From Isoetes taiwanensis (taxonomy: Eukaryota; Streptophyta; Lycopodiopsida; Isoetales; Isoetaceae): a stretch of 64,000 nucleotides of DNA. The translations under genes and the position numbers were made by a program. Where the stretch lies: assembly GCA_021234155.1 (NCBI GenBank), contig JAJEKV010000013.1, positions 3,797,871-3,861,870 of the forward strand. Direction: 5' to 3'. The notes beneath the pieces were generated by a model, which searched no databases, was not told the DNA's origin, and worked only from the letters and a program-made list of their open reading frames with translations. This document shows, piece after piece, positions 1 to 11,746 of the stretch (position 1 is its first letter; each line of letters begins with the position of its first letter).

Positions 1-1806
1 CAACAACCCTGTATTGGGCGTCCCGACCAAATGTGGTAAATCTCTCATATGTCTGATCAAAACTGAAGTGGCGACCTCTCTACCCTATTCAATTGCCTTT
101 AACCTTTGCCTCTCTTCCTTGGCCCTCACGAACCGGGTTCAAAAATCCGATTGGGTAGCCCCTTCTTCTTGTTACAGAAGAGTAATGTGAGACAAAGGCA
201 CAAACACATAACATATTTTTGCAAAACTTACCCAGCCACTGAAGTTAACTGCGTGCTCTCTGATGATACTGTCTGTGGTACAACTTGGGTACAAAAGTTT
301 GCACTCCTTCGATCTTCTAGGTTGAGCTGCTTCATTAACTCGGCCTGGCAAGTGACAATGTCTTTCTGACTGCAAAGGGAAAAATATGGTAAGACAAAAA
401 AAGGTAGAAAAAAACATGGCATAGCAAGTGAGGCTTACGTTTTAGCTTCCTTGGCCATCTCGTCTAATGTGAATTCTTTGGCAACTACTTTTTCCAACAA
501 AGTAACAAATATTTCTTTGCTTTTAAGACCCATGAATGCGCCCGGTACAATGCTCATATTTTTTTTGTTTTGATTCACCACCTTTCTTTGGTTTCTTTCC
601 TGCGTCTTTAGCTTGTTCTTTGAGCTCCCCATCTTGAACATACAAAAATTCTTTCTTGAAGATCCCACACCGTAAGCGGTCAAGCGAAGTTTAGTCTTGA
701 ATGGCGAAGAGGATGGGCGCGGCGACTCAACACGGTATAAATTTATACCGCGTGGCGGCGCAGTATAAATTTATACCGTGCATTGCGGTATAAATTTATA
801 TCGACCAGGTGATATGGTATAAATTTATATCATGACAGCACTCTGTGATAAATTTATAACAAAACAGCGGTATAAATTTATATCATGGCCAGGTGCCGCG
901 GTATGAATTTATACCGTCAGTAGGCTACTACAAGATTCTAACCACGCTAAACACTACAAAAGATTGAATTGAATCTTTTACTTACTTGACCATCTCGAAA
1001 GCGGTGAAAGTAGTTATCGTATTGTTTGACAGCCATAATGGGCTTCTTATCAGAATCATAGCTCAGGCAACACTCCGTCACACAGGCTTCTCGAAGCTCT
1101 TGAAGCTTATTCTTCTGTTTTTTGAAGTCCTCTCCATGCATTTGTTTGAACTCCACGTTACTCGATGCATGAATCGGATCTTATCTATTAGGCTCATTTT
1201 TAACCGAAAGTCATTGTCAAGATTGTGACTTACGGCAATGACTTTTGCCTCTTCGTCTGTGATACCCACGTAAATATGGGCTTCCACGCTTTTCCACACC
1301 TCGTTACGGGTTTCCTCCTTTGAGAGTTCTTTTCTAGCCTTGTAGCTGTGTGTGCCTCCAAGGACGTAGTAGGTGTAATCTTCGAAGTCTGCTTTTTTGT
1401 AATCCCGCAATCGATCGTGACCGACTTCTATCAACCATAACAACTAGAGGCGACACATGCGCATGAGGATTTCTTCTCATTCTTTGCTTAAGAATGGCCA
1501 CATGTGCCGCGTACAACTTTCGGACCTGCAGCACTCTGACCCCATCTTCATTTTTTGGTGGCCTCTTGATAGTGCTTAGTGTCAAAGAAATGGTTTGTTT
1601 GAGCAGTTTGGTTTCATTAACCCGCTTTGAGAATAGCTTTCGACTTATCGAGGGGCTTCACAACGATATCTGCTCCAGGAGCCTTCAAGAGCTTGGCGAC
1701 TTCGTCTATAGTCAAAGACTTTGTGATTCTAGACTTTTTCTTGGTAGGAGGCTGTGTATCTGTCACCAGGGAATGCTTCCTACCCTTTCCCTTTGTGTTG
1801 ACTGGT

Positions 1807-1889
1807 TCCTCCTCTTCCTCTTCCTCTTCCTCTTCCTCTTCCTCTTCCTCTTCCTCTTCCTCTTCCTCTTCCTCTACCTCTTCCTCTAC
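1807..1889. repeat. (TCTTCC)n microsatellite, codes poly-Glu on the minus strand
   Basis: Near-perfect hexamer tract. On the minus strand one frame reads GAG/GAA codons, giving an acidic run in the ParB-like gene. Other frames give Arg-Gly or Ser runs, which are not meaningful. A length change here could explain the local frame switch. Confidence 0.85.
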
Positions 1890-2668
1890 TACTTCCTCTT
1901 CGATGATGCACGGGGTACCATAGACCCTTGACCAACACTTTTTCTTCGCACAGCACTATTGACATCAGAATTTCTACTACGTCCTGTAATGCAGGGTTAT
2001 GTTAAGAGACTGACGGTATAAATTTATACGGAAAGCAACTAAGAATAACTTACAAAGCCGTTCTTGTAATTGTCCGAGATGTAATCGTGGACGTCTTTAG
2101 GCTTGCACATGCTTATTTTAAACATTCTAGTATTCAGAACATAGTAGACGGGGCCCTTGTCATGGTTGCACTGCATTAGAACTTCATCATCGTTCTCTGT
2201 AGCAACAAGTTTCATAATTTCGCCAGCAGGGTAATAATCATCAGACTTGAACTTGCCCTTCCCTGATTTATTGCACAAGTAAAGGTACGTATCAGTGGGT
2301 TTGCTCTCTCTTGCGCCCCTGTGGACGTACCAAGTCTGATCCTTTAGTTCATAAGTCTGTGGCTCTAGTGGTGCAGCCTTTGATGATGACCCGCCATGCA
2401 CAAACTTGATCTTAGGGCTGGAAAACGCGCAAAAAAAAACCATTTTTACACAAGAATATTAACCTTTTTCGAGTTTTTGAAACACAAAAACAGTAGAAAA
2501 AGAGGATGAAAGGGCATAAAATCCACACTAAATTAACACTTTATTTGTGTCATTTAAGCTGGAAACACAACAATATTACGAAAATATTAAGGTTCGGGAC
2601 CATTCGTTGATAATCGGACATCAAAAATCTGAAATAATTTGAAACGGTATAAATTTATCTTCCTCCGA

Positions 2669-2725
2669 AGCACGAAGCGGTATAAATTTATACGCTCAAC
2701 CGATCGGGTTATACCGCTTCGTGCT
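2669..2725. repeat. Inverted repeat, 17-bp perfect arms
   Basis: AGCACGAAGCGGTATAA at 2669-2685 is the exact reverse complement of 2709-2725, with a 23-nt loop. It contains one of the TATAAATTTATA palindromes, so the structure is nested. Confidence 0.8.
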
Positions 2726-2785
2726 CGAGCCAGATAAATTTATCGCGTTTAGTTTGCCGAAGCGGTATAAATTTATACTGGCTCC

Positions 2786-2812
2786 CGAGCACTTGCGGAC
2801 CGCAAGTGCTCG
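2786..2812. repeat. Perfect 13-bp-arm palindrome
   Basis: CGAGCACTTGCGG (2786-2798), one central A, then its exact reverse complement (2800-2812). It sits between two TATAAATTTATA palindromes in the first intron of the ParB-like gene. Confidence 0.85.
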
Positions 2813-3014
2813 TGTTCGGTATAAATTTATACCGCTTCGAAAGACAAAAAGCGTATAAATTTATACCAATCCGTAATCATCTCGGTATAAATTTACTTGT
2901 GGGGCTTACACTCTAACAGATTAAAACAAAAGAGAAACTAAAACAGTACGGAAAGTAGACTTACGTGGCCATGACCGTATGAACTAGCGTATAGAGGTTC
3001 CGGAGAGCAAATAA

Positions 3015-3060
3015 GAGGGGGTATATAAGGCGGACCCATGGCGCCGCCGACTCTAGCTGC
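3015..3060. promoter_or_regulatory. Likely shared core promoter of a divergent gene pair
   Basis: A TATATAA box at 3022-3028 lies in a short GC-rich stretch and reads as a TATA element on both strands. It sits about 50 bp from the minus-strand start codon (2972) and about 330 bp upstream of the plus-strand start (3357). Transcription starts have not been mapped, so the bidirectional use is inferred from spacing. Confidence 0.4.
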
Positions 3061-3112
3061 AGATATGGAAAATAGGGTGGCCGGGCGTCGGGGCTTAAGT
3101 ACCCCCCGCTAA
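3038..3112 (+). CDS. Short leader ORF (24 codons)
   Basis: An ATG in a strong plant context (ACCCATGGCG) lies 10-15 bp downstream of the TATA element. It opens a 24-codon frame that begins MAPPTLAADMEN and ends with TAA at 3112. It could be an upstream ORF, a first exon, or chance. If the TATA box is used with normal spacing, the transcript could start downstream of this ATG. Little supports translation. Confidence 0.2.
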   Translation: MAPPTLAADMENRVAGRRGLSTPR

Positions 3113-3356
3113 GTGCCGCTTTCAGATAGCGTTTCTCCATAAAGATTCCAATACAAGTGTTCGTGAGTTTTCGTCTAAATTTATACTAGTGTCTTCCTCC
3201 TCTCAGATAAATTTATACCATCTCTCAGATAAATTTATACATCTGCAGACTACAAGTTTGCCTTCTCTCAGATAAATTTATACCATCCCCTGTAAACTTT
3301 TACCGCCTGCTATTCTGTCGTATAAATTTATACAGTGTGACGCTACCTTTCTGAGT

Positions 3357-4980
3357 ATGGCTCGAGAAAAAAGAACTGCAGAGCCTCCAACTCCTGTTCG
3401 CAGGCTTCCTCCTGCAGTGACATTCACACCCCCTCAACTGACACCTGAAAGTAGCCTCGGAAATTCTGCCTCTGATATTCAAACCCCCAGCTCTGTTGAT
3501 CTTACTCCAGCACGACCACCTCGGCTTCCACCACCAGTTCAATTTACTCCACCACACCCTGCTCCTGAACGTCGTTTGCCCCCACCAATGCGTTTTACTC
3601 CACCACAGCCTAGAGAGGTCAGACTACCTCCTCCACTTCATTTTAGTACGTCGCCCTTAGTCCACCATAGGCTAAATCCCCGGAGGCAAATCACGCCAAC
3701 TCCATCAATTTCGCTAAATGGTACTACAACAAGTGGGAGCAGTCAGCGACATGCAACTCCTGTTTTCACGACACCCGGGAGCTGGTCAACTACGTCACCA
3801 ACCTCGATTACTTTTTCCTAGGGAGAGGGAAAGCACCTCCCCTCAGGACTTGCACACACCAAACCTATCAGCATCTACAAGTACACCTCAAGTTGATCTC
3901 TTAGACGAAGAAACACCTCATGTTGATGTCTCAGACGAGGACCTACCAAAGCCACAAGACTCTATGTTCGAATTCAAAGCCCCTGCAAGTAAGAATCTTA
4001 AGCGTAACTTACACAAGAAAGCATGTACAACTGTTAGAAGAAAGAAACTCATGGACGAGGCTCACTTGCGGGCAACACATACAAAGCACTGTTGTTCTCA
4101 ACGTTGTTTGCTTAAGATTGGACTAAAGGAATTGAGGTTGATTCGTGATAGTTACAGTTCAATGACTCTGCTAGACCAAAGGGGCTACTTAGCCTTCAAT
4201 ATTAGGCGGATGATGGTGAGAAGTTTACTTACACAACCTGGTGGCCACACCGCGTCATCAAGCGACCTTCAAATTGATTCATGCTTTAGGGCGTGAGACG
4301 ACTTGACCGCCTAAAGAAAAGGCTTGACAAGAATCCGGGCATTAATGACTCGCCATTCGGGGAGGCATAACCAGAATTCATGCCCTTCAATGTGTCTCCT
4401 GGATGGAAGGTTTCTTTAAGGAGTCTTGTGAGAAACTCCCTAATAGCCCTATGTACCACTTGAGTGACAATTTCACGAAACAAGAAGTCTACGATAATTA
4501 TAAGGAGATGTGTGTTGATTTGGAGAACGCTTTGTGCGCTACTCTTACTTTATCGTGCTCGAAAAAAAAGAGTTTTCTCGCGGGGCCATTCCTAGAAAGC
4601 ATAGGATGTCTGTTTGTGCTACATGCTCTCGAATTAAAAGCTCGAGACAAAATGCAAGGACACTTCACACTAAAAGTAAGCTTCCAGGACGTGTTCTTGC
4701 CTAGTTCTACTTAAAAGTAGGTTTTTTCCTAAACATATTTTCATTTCAGATGCATTGAAGGAGAAACTGAACAAGCACAGAGAACAACAATCTTTGGAAA
4801 GGAGAAAATTGACAAAACATAGGAAGAAAGCACTGGAACAACCACTCAACTACATATCACACAAGGCCCCCAAAACTGAATCAATACGGTTTTATTTTAA
4901 TGATTTGTTGGTGAAAATCGAATCCATAAATCAGTACATGTTTGTGGGTTCAAAAGTTTACAAACCATGTCTAGTTATGT
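3357..4980 (+). pseudogene. DUF7869-type transposon gene, N-terminal half, degraded
   Basis: It starts at ATG 3357 (context GAGTATGGCT) with a Pro/Thr-rich region of about 150 residues built on repeats such as 'RLPPPVQFTPPHPAPE'. A frame switch near 3800 leads to an acidic segment, a basic segment and 'HCCSQRCLLKIGLKELRLIR' (about 4080-4140), a Cys-His cluster followed by a helix. Further shifted pieces read 'RLDRLKKRLDKNPG', 'LPNSPMYHLSDNFTKQEVYD' and, after a 74-nt intron (4676-4749, GTAAGC...TTTCAG), 'KEKLNKHREQQSLERRKL'. This order resembles the N-terminal half of DUF7869 proteins, which are widespread in transposon-like genes. The assignment is from memory of motif order, and the hallmark motifs are absent here. 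They occur on the same strand at 11.75-13.5 kb, so one gene may have been split. At least three frameshifts. Confidence 0.45.
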
Positions 4981-5189
4981 AGTGTGGTTAATCAATATAT
5001 TTTTCTAAGGTGATAAACCAACATTATTTTGTTACATGGTATTAAAACATCGTAATTTTAAGTGGTCTTTATAACCAACTAGAATATATGATATGAATGA
5101 ATGTTTAGTATGTCAAATTTAAGGGGTTGGTATTTGTACACGTCTATCTTACCCAATATATTGACATGATAATTTTAAGTGCATAATTA

Positions 5190-5350
5190 TCATGATGCTT
5201 TATACTAATTATTTATCAATACACAACCTAATAAATATACTTGGTTTAAATATACTAATATGACTTGTTTTACCATATTTTTATGATGCTTTATACCGAC
5301 TAATTATCAATACACAACGTGATATGACTAATATGAGTTCTTTTACCATA
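5190..5350. repeat. Two-copy ~90-bp tandem repeat
   Basis: The phrase ATGATGCTTTATAC...ATCAATACACAAC recurs with a period of about 90 bp (5192 and 5282), followed in both copies by an AATATGA-rich segment. AT-rich and non-coding. Confidence 0.6.
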
Positions 5351-7783
5351 TTCTGCATGATAATAAAACATGATTGGTTTTTCTAAATTAAAATATATGA
5401 TATTTTCTAGTAGTTAAACGAAAACATACAACGCGGCAAATTTAAATCTGCTAATACAATTTTTCTTTCTATGATTTCAAACAGTAAAACGATTACAATT
5501 TTTCAAGGTTGTGAATATCCCTAATTTTCTAATATATGATATTTAATATTGCTTTGTGTGTGAAGTATATTCTGACTGTTTGATTAGGGAGATCCCTTGA
5601 AATCTTGTTCCATTTGAGACCTAAAAAATGGAAACTCAATGGTCTACTCTGCCGCCATAAGAAAAGAAATTAAACCAAATCCGGAGAAAAACCACCCTGA
5701 AAGAAACCACATACAAGGTGTACAGAAAAGTTAGACGAAAGGAACTGCCGGAGCAATGCAGTTGAGAGAAAGCTTTGGGATTTGAACCCACAAGACCAAA
5801 AGCCTCGAGAAAAATATCACTTCGCTTTGAACAAATAGCTGAAAGTGCATTTAAGCTTCTTTACTTATCTCTGCAGCTGCAAAGCAATTGTCCTCAGCAC
5901 ATGTTCATGATTACGTGCATATTTCTAACAGAAACACAGAAATCAGAGTCCAAAATGCTAGAATCACAAAAATCAGAGTTTAAGATATTAGAAACAGATA
6001 AACTACTTGCAGAATTTGGACTCATTATGCTACAAACAAGCTGTATAACAGAATGTGATAAGATCTTGTAAGGGCTCCTGCTTGCAAAAAACAGCCAAGG
6101 AAAATACCATGTAATATGTTACATAAAGAAGAATCCATAAGAGTTCACTCACCTGTCGCTCTTTCAAAATCTTCTGTAAAAACATCTCCTCTTCTGCTCG
6201 CCTTGTTATTTGTAGTAAGTAACCCAAAACATGTTATTGGGATGTCTAACATGCAATGCAACCAATCCCATTATATGCACGTTCCATGTCCATATAAACT
6301 CTCCCCTCTTTAGAAACATATAACGAAATCTCTGTTTCTTGTTCAATGATTTTCCATGGGCGAGGGTGACCTTGAGACATTCACATGATCCTTTCTAGAT
6401 GCTAACAACAAAATGCAACTGCACATGAGATGCATATTAGAGGAATATGACTTAAAATTGCAGGCTGTTTACCTGCACTTATGCTGACCCTACAGTAAGT
6501 ACGCCATTTATTTCTTCAGAAGAAACTACATGGTCAACAGCAATACTCATTTTATTCGCCAAGCTGTGCACAAACATACACATCAATAAGAAACTGCTTT
6601 GCATTTTGTAAGTCAAACGGACAAAAGTAAGAGATCATGTCTAATATGCAACGCAAAAGCTTCAACCCAAATACTTTGATACCCTTCGTTGTACTTATCC
6701 AGATGTTTGTATGCAGGAGTTAAGTGCAACCATGAGCAGCCCTGTTTCCGAATGGAATCGTGACTGTTAACTCCTTCATCGTATGCAACCTAATCAAACA
6801 ACATAAATTTATCTAGTCTTCCTTTTGCGCGAGAATAATTAACTGATTCAATATTGGAAGAAAACAGCACTTCGTATTTTGTCTATTCCATCAGATCTTG
6901 GAACGATTGTGGCAAAGACCGGAGCTGCATGCAATCTTCGAGCAGAGCATCCTGATAGAAAATCGAAATCTATTGCGAATTGCTCATACCATACCATGAG
7001 AAGACAGAGTTCCGTAGGCAGTTGACTCTGTTGGATTCCGCCATATCTCATCTCGAAATATTTTGTATGCTCGCACTCAGCCGATCCAGAACTACCATAG
7101 CCGCACCTTCGCCGTCAAAATGCTTGCCCTAACCCTATGTTTTTGCCTTTTACAGCCAGATCAGCCCCATCCTTCCTTGCATGCCGAACAATTATCCTAT
7201 TCCCTTATCTTTTCTCATGATGTATTGCATGGGATAGATTTTATTCGATCTGAAGAGCTCCTTCTGCGTATGAGGTATGTCTGAGCAGAGGCGCTTAGGG
7301 TTTTAGTCTCCACAAACCCTAACTCTAGCACTTCGATTTCTGTTAAACCTTCGATGCCCAGCGATCCAATGAGATAGCTGACATGTCATTTTGCCAATAC
7401 CTAACCTGAGAGTATAACCAATATCTATTTACATGTCCACCATAAGATTAAGCATCTCGATCCTTTCCCAAGTCCATTTACACAAAAGACAATCTATACC
7501 ATGGTTCATTATGCAAATAAGACAATACTTTGTTTTATTTAACCATCCACCACTAGGACATAAGCATGATTTTGCTATGTCCATACCTCCTTAATTTCAA
7601 AGTGCCACAAAAAATAAAAATCATAAATCACTACTTCTATTTGCATGTCCGCTTCTTCCCCTTTGTCAAAATAGAAATAGGGTCGCTATTTTTTGCAGGG
7701 GTGCAATAGTGTGACGCCACGTGGCAATTCCCAATGAAGCGGAATGGAAGTTGGGTAGCCCTATTCTGCGTGACCGGCTGCTC

Positions 7784-7872
7784 AGGTTTCGTTTAGGGTT
7801 TCTTTAGGGTTATGGCGCCGCAGTTTACCGCAGCTCTGCTCTAGGGTTATGGCACCGTAGTTCTTCGGCCGT
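7784..7872 (+). promoter_or_regulatory. Telobox-rich, duplicated GC-richer stretch, possible 5' leader
   Basis: Three or four TAGGGTTT/TAGGGTTA units (teloboxes are common in plant promoters and leaders) and a duplicated phrase AGGGTTATGGCxCCGxAGTT about 40 bp apart. No open frame of recognisable type follows, so any gene here is not visible. Confidence 0.25.
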
Positions 7873-8197
7873 AGCTCTGCTTTCGAGTTATTGGCAGCAA
7901 AACTTCTTGGCTCTGCTTCGAGTTCTTTGGTTCTGCTTTCGAGATCTTAGAAAAAAAACTACATCTTTGCTTGATTCGAGTTCTTGCATGTAAAGCTTCG
8001 CGCAAGCAATAAAGGTAAAGGCAAGAGGTTCTGTTCTTCGCAAAGCAATATATGATCCGAAAAATAGCTCGCAACAGGTTGGAATAGAAGCTTGATCATT
8101 TCTTTGCAAGCAAAGAAGAGGCGAAGCATCGGATCTCATCATTCTTGGCGCTAAAGAGCGCGAGCACAGAGATCTAAAAAATAGCTTCCCCATTTCT

Positions 8198-8327
8198 ATT
8201 TTGTAGGGGAATGGAGATTGGTCCTCCATTCCCAGTTTTGCAGGTGACCCGCTCCCGGCTAACGCCGGTCGCGGGACCCCACCCTGCAAAACAGGGAATG
8301 GAGTCCCAACCTCCATTCCCCTATACA
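8198..8327. repeat. ~130-bp fold-back (MITE- or MIR-like hairpin)
   Basis: The segment folds almost end to end. The arms begin TAGGGGAATGGAG and end CTCCATTCCCCTA, continue through GTTTTGCAGG/CCTGCAAAAC and close on CCGGC-TAAC-GCCGG. Each arm also contains its own inverted GGGAATGGAG/CTCCATTCCC pair, so two small hairpins can replace the long one. No obvious target-site duplication was identified. A deletion-derived transposon is the simplest reading; a small-RNA precursor is an alternative. Confidence 0.75.
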
Positions 8328-10841
8328 ATACCGCCTTGATTTTATTTCCTATTTGCAAAAATAACCACATACAACGTTCTTACCATGATTTTTTGCAATT
8401 GAGCACTAGTCCCTTGCCCAATGCCCCAAATAAAATTTCAAAGTGAAATTTGCACTTCCCAAGGGCACAAGGGTCTCTTTATGCTCCCTCATTTATATTC
8501 ACCATGCTATTCTTGGGAAGTTCACCAAGTTCTGTTAAGACCTTAAGCCTTCTAGACCTGTCCGTCATGTACTACTATTCCTAGACTTAACCCATAGTTC
8601 CTAAAGCATTTCCTATGAATGGCCACCTATGATTTTAAGAACTGCAATGTGGCCACTTAACTCCCTAAGGTACATGCCACATGCCTCTAAATAGAAAGTA
8701 GTGCCCAAGAAAGACCTTGTGCCTACATTTCCAAAGGCCCCATGAACGATGCCAGATTATCTGTCAAACTGTCACTCGATCCTATTTTTCAAACACCCAT
8801 GTCAAAACCAACATTATGCATGCTCCATGCCCATTATGTGGGTATACCCATGCACTATACTCCCCTAGAGTTCTTGGTCCATGCTATCCTACTTACCCTG
8901 CAGAGGTTATGCTCCAATGGTTACATGCCACAGTCCATATTTTCTGACCATATGGACCAGTTCACACAATGATCTGGGCTGTAAACTTACAACTGGTCAA
9001 ACCATAGGGTTCTGGGCGTGATCCTGTTTGGCAAGGGAGGGTGTCATCCTTTGTTCCTTGGAGTTGTTCAAGACCATATGGGTGCATATTTTATCTTTGT
9101 AAGGCCGAAACTAGCATTTGAGATAGCTTGTCCTTTATATCTTCATAATGTTTGGTCCAGTATGGGGTTCAACTACCAACGTAAAAACCACTTAGTCTTC
9201 GTTTTGCCCCATTGTCCAATGATATATAGCCACGTGGCAATGTTTCATTTCTAAAATCTCCATCAACCATGCCTCCATGCTTCATGTGTCGGCATGGTAT
9301 CCACACTATACATTCCTGTATACATAACATCCAAACAAAGTACAACTGCCATAGTTGGTTGGAACTAACAAAGACCCAAAAGAAGAAGGGACGAGGCAAT
9401 GAAATAAACTTCAAATAACACTGAGACAAAAACATCTTGAAGAACATGTATGTTCAAATATGCTTAACCTTCTTTAGGGACCAATAGAGCTTGATGCACC
9501 TGGTAATTTCACCATTCATCAAAACCTCAATTGCAAAATGAGAACATGGGAAGCAGAGTTTTCTAAGCCAACTAACAAAAGTATATTATACGCTATTGTG
9601 AAAAGACGAAACTTCTATAAAAATACCTAAACATGAAACGAGATGAGACATTGTCATTCTGCTAGAATCCTTGAAAAGACGTTGTAAGTATCTTGGAACT
9701 TTCAAATTGCATGTACAAACAGTACATTTTGTTATTTTGTTGCCCTTATAATGCTTAATAGTTCTCTAGTGCTTTTTGGGTTGCCCCTGGGATAAACCTT
9801 TATTTGATGGTGGGGGTGGCAATGAGCAATTACTCGTCTTGTTTAAGGCAGTTTTCTACATGTTCAAAAGCAATATATTTGGTGTTTCACTAATTGGTAG
9901 GGATGCTTTTGACTTTGGCTAAAAACACAAGATAGATAGATAGATATTATTTTAATGTCCACAAAATATAGAAAGAATTTGGGATCATAATAAGCTCTTA
10001 TTTCAAAGGCAAATGGTTTATTACAAGGTATCCCAGTTGTAGACTACACTCTTGTTGTTGGCTTCACGTTAAAGTGCATAAGATCTGCACTGTTTGCATT
10101 GGAAAGCTTGACATGGCTGTCTTTGTTTAGGACTGCCTTATTTATGGATATGTGTGTCGTTGCACAACAAACCTTTGGCTATGCCAAGAAGACTTGAAGC
10201 AAGGGCCTTATGATGGCTTAGCTCCCATCCGCTTCTGGATCTTGCTGAACATAAATCAAACGTCAATTCTTGCGCTTTTTCGGCCTCAACACACCACACA
10301 CCATTCATTTCCCTTTCTCTTGGACAATATTTCTATGGCCTTCTCAAAGTCAAAACTAGCCATGCTATTATCCTAGTATTTTCTGCCATATAATTGACTT
10401 GAAGGAAATTGTTGGCAGTCAAGAACTTGCAGTGCTTTATTTCTTTATGGTAGAGCTTTGATGTACAAAGAAGACGGGAAATCGAGGACGAATTCAATTA
10501 AATATATGGAACAAACTTTCGAAGTATGCACGAAAGTCTCAGTTTATGCCGTGAAGAAGTGCTCAAGCAGAAACGGGACCAACTTAAATTTACCATTCTC
10601 AAATACATTATTCTTGGGTATTTGTGAATTCAATATAATGATAACAACTACAAAATAGAGCATGTCCAAGGAATTTACCCCGACGATTCAGAGCAACTGG
10701 CAATTCAAAGCAAAAATAGAGCATGCCCGAGGTTTTCTTTGCAGCAAAAATAGGGAGCTTCTGTAGTGCAGAAATAGGGGATTTTTGTGCAAGAGATTTG
10801 TGGCATAAACAGGGGATCTTTATCATGGCTATAAAGGAGAA

Positions 10842-10888
10842 GATAGATAGGTAGGTAGGTAGGTAGGTAGGTAGGTAGGTAGGTAGGC
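10842..10888. repeat. (TAGG)n microsatellite
   Basis: About 11 TAGG units preceded by two TAGA units. Confidence 0.95.
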
Positions 10889-11394
10889 TGATGTTCATAT
10901 TGGTGACATGAGTGGTTAGTGCATTATTTTCTTACAAAAACTGGATTGCAATAGTCTAGTAGTAAGGTACTAGGGACACTTCAAGTTCGAATTCCTGTGT
11001 TGAGAAAGTAGGAATTGTTCTTCAAGAAAAGAGACAATTCATGGATTGCTACATCTGAAGATTAAAACATAATAGTTGCTATTATTAGTTAATATATAAA
11101 AATTAGTAATAATATTAAGGCCTGGGAAAGTTGTGTAATATAGCTGCAAAAAACTAGATTATAAAAAACTATTAACAAGCATATGAAATAACCTCTTTGC
11201 AAAAGCCAACATGGTTTTCAAGCTAACAACAAAAACTTGATAGTATAAAAATTATGTTGAAAAACATATATGATAACGACAACCAATATTTGAGAGCATC
11301 CAGAATTATAATATTGAAAACACATATATAAAAAGCATCTGAAGAATTAATGATGATTTTAAGAAACCATTTTTAGATCTAGAATGCTTATAAT

Positions 11395-11665
11395 TAAATG
11401 TGGTATGAACTAGCAATGGTTTTGCAAAGTCAACATATACTTAAAACACATCTTTCAAACTAATGGTGATTTCAAAATACCATTGTACTATGTAGAATTT
11501 GTGTAATTAAACATGATATGAACTAGCAATGATTTTACAAAATCAATGTATGCTTAGAAACCATCTTACAAACTAGTGATAATTTATATAAACTAGTTTA
11601 AATTTTAGCATTAGTACAAAAAGTATGATATGAACTACTAATAATTTTGCAAAACCATCAAAGAC
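11395..11665. repeat. Degenerate ~110-bp tandem repeat, three copies
   Basis: Phrases of the type ATGATATGAACTAGCAATG then TTTxCAAAxTCAA recur near 11402, 11515 and 11627. AT-rich and non-coding, ending just before the DUF7869-type segment. Confidence 0.6.
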
Positions 11666-11746
11666 ACATGGTTTTTATGGACACTATGAATTGTTGTATA
11701 AAAAAACCATATACATACTGGTTTTCATGTTGATTTTTAATACAAG

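Larger units (their letters stand above)
232..2972 (-). pseudogene. Multi-exon gene with ParB-like domain, frameshifted; 3' end not identified
   Basis: No named gene recognised. The start exon reads ATG GCC AC (2972-2965) and ends at a GTAAGT donor. Its phase fits the next exon (2417-2054, acceptor TTTTCCAG, donor GTAAGT). A large exon follows (about 1983-986, acceptor CATTACAG or a later AG, donor GTAAGT), then 632-439 (donor GTAAGC) and 369-232 (acceptor TTTGCAG, donor GTAAGT). The large exon has a poly-Glu tract, a basic stretch, then a ParB/Srx-like core: 'RRNPHAHVSPLVVMV', 'YVLGGTHSYKARKEL' (compare the ParB box G-x-HR-x-x-A) and 'GITDEEAKVIAVSHNLDNDF'. Single-base frameshifts near 1885, 1640, 1440 and 1160 break this exon, so it is decayed or the sequence has indel errors. 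The splice sites remain good. ParB-like folds bind DNA or act as nucleases or CTPases; the role here is unknown. The palindromic repeats fall in its introns. The ParB call rests on motif resemblance only. Confidence 0.55.
733..3333. repeat. Cluster of ~20 palindromes, consensus CGGTATAAATTTATACCG
   Basis: Perfect 18-bp copies occur at 733-750 and 2817-2834. Variants lie at about 762, 786, 816, 847, 868, 899, 2014, 2645, 2678, 2731, 2763, 2852, 2882, 3174, 3204, 3227, 3270 and 3319. The core TAAATTTA is nearly invariant and the outer GG/CC bases vary. None falls in the inferred exons of the ParB-like gene. They fill its introns, the divergent promoter region and the 5' leader of the plus-strand gene. 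Confidence 0.85.
4981..11746. other. Unassigned AT-rich DNA, no recognisable gene
   Basis: Only short open frames without family resemblance. Listed separately below: a tandem repeat near 5.2 kb, a telobox-bearing GC-richer stretch at 7.8 kb, a fold-back at 8.2 kb, a TAGG microsatellite at 10.85 kb and a degenerate array at 11.4 kb. The segment may be an insertion between two halves of one DUF7869-type gene. Confidence 0.6.

Noticed and set aside
1494-1965. Poly-Ser, poly-Leu/Phe and Arg-Gly reading frames
   Set aside because: Wrong-frame readings of the TCTTCC microsatellite. Only the minus-strand Glu frame agrees with flanking coding text.
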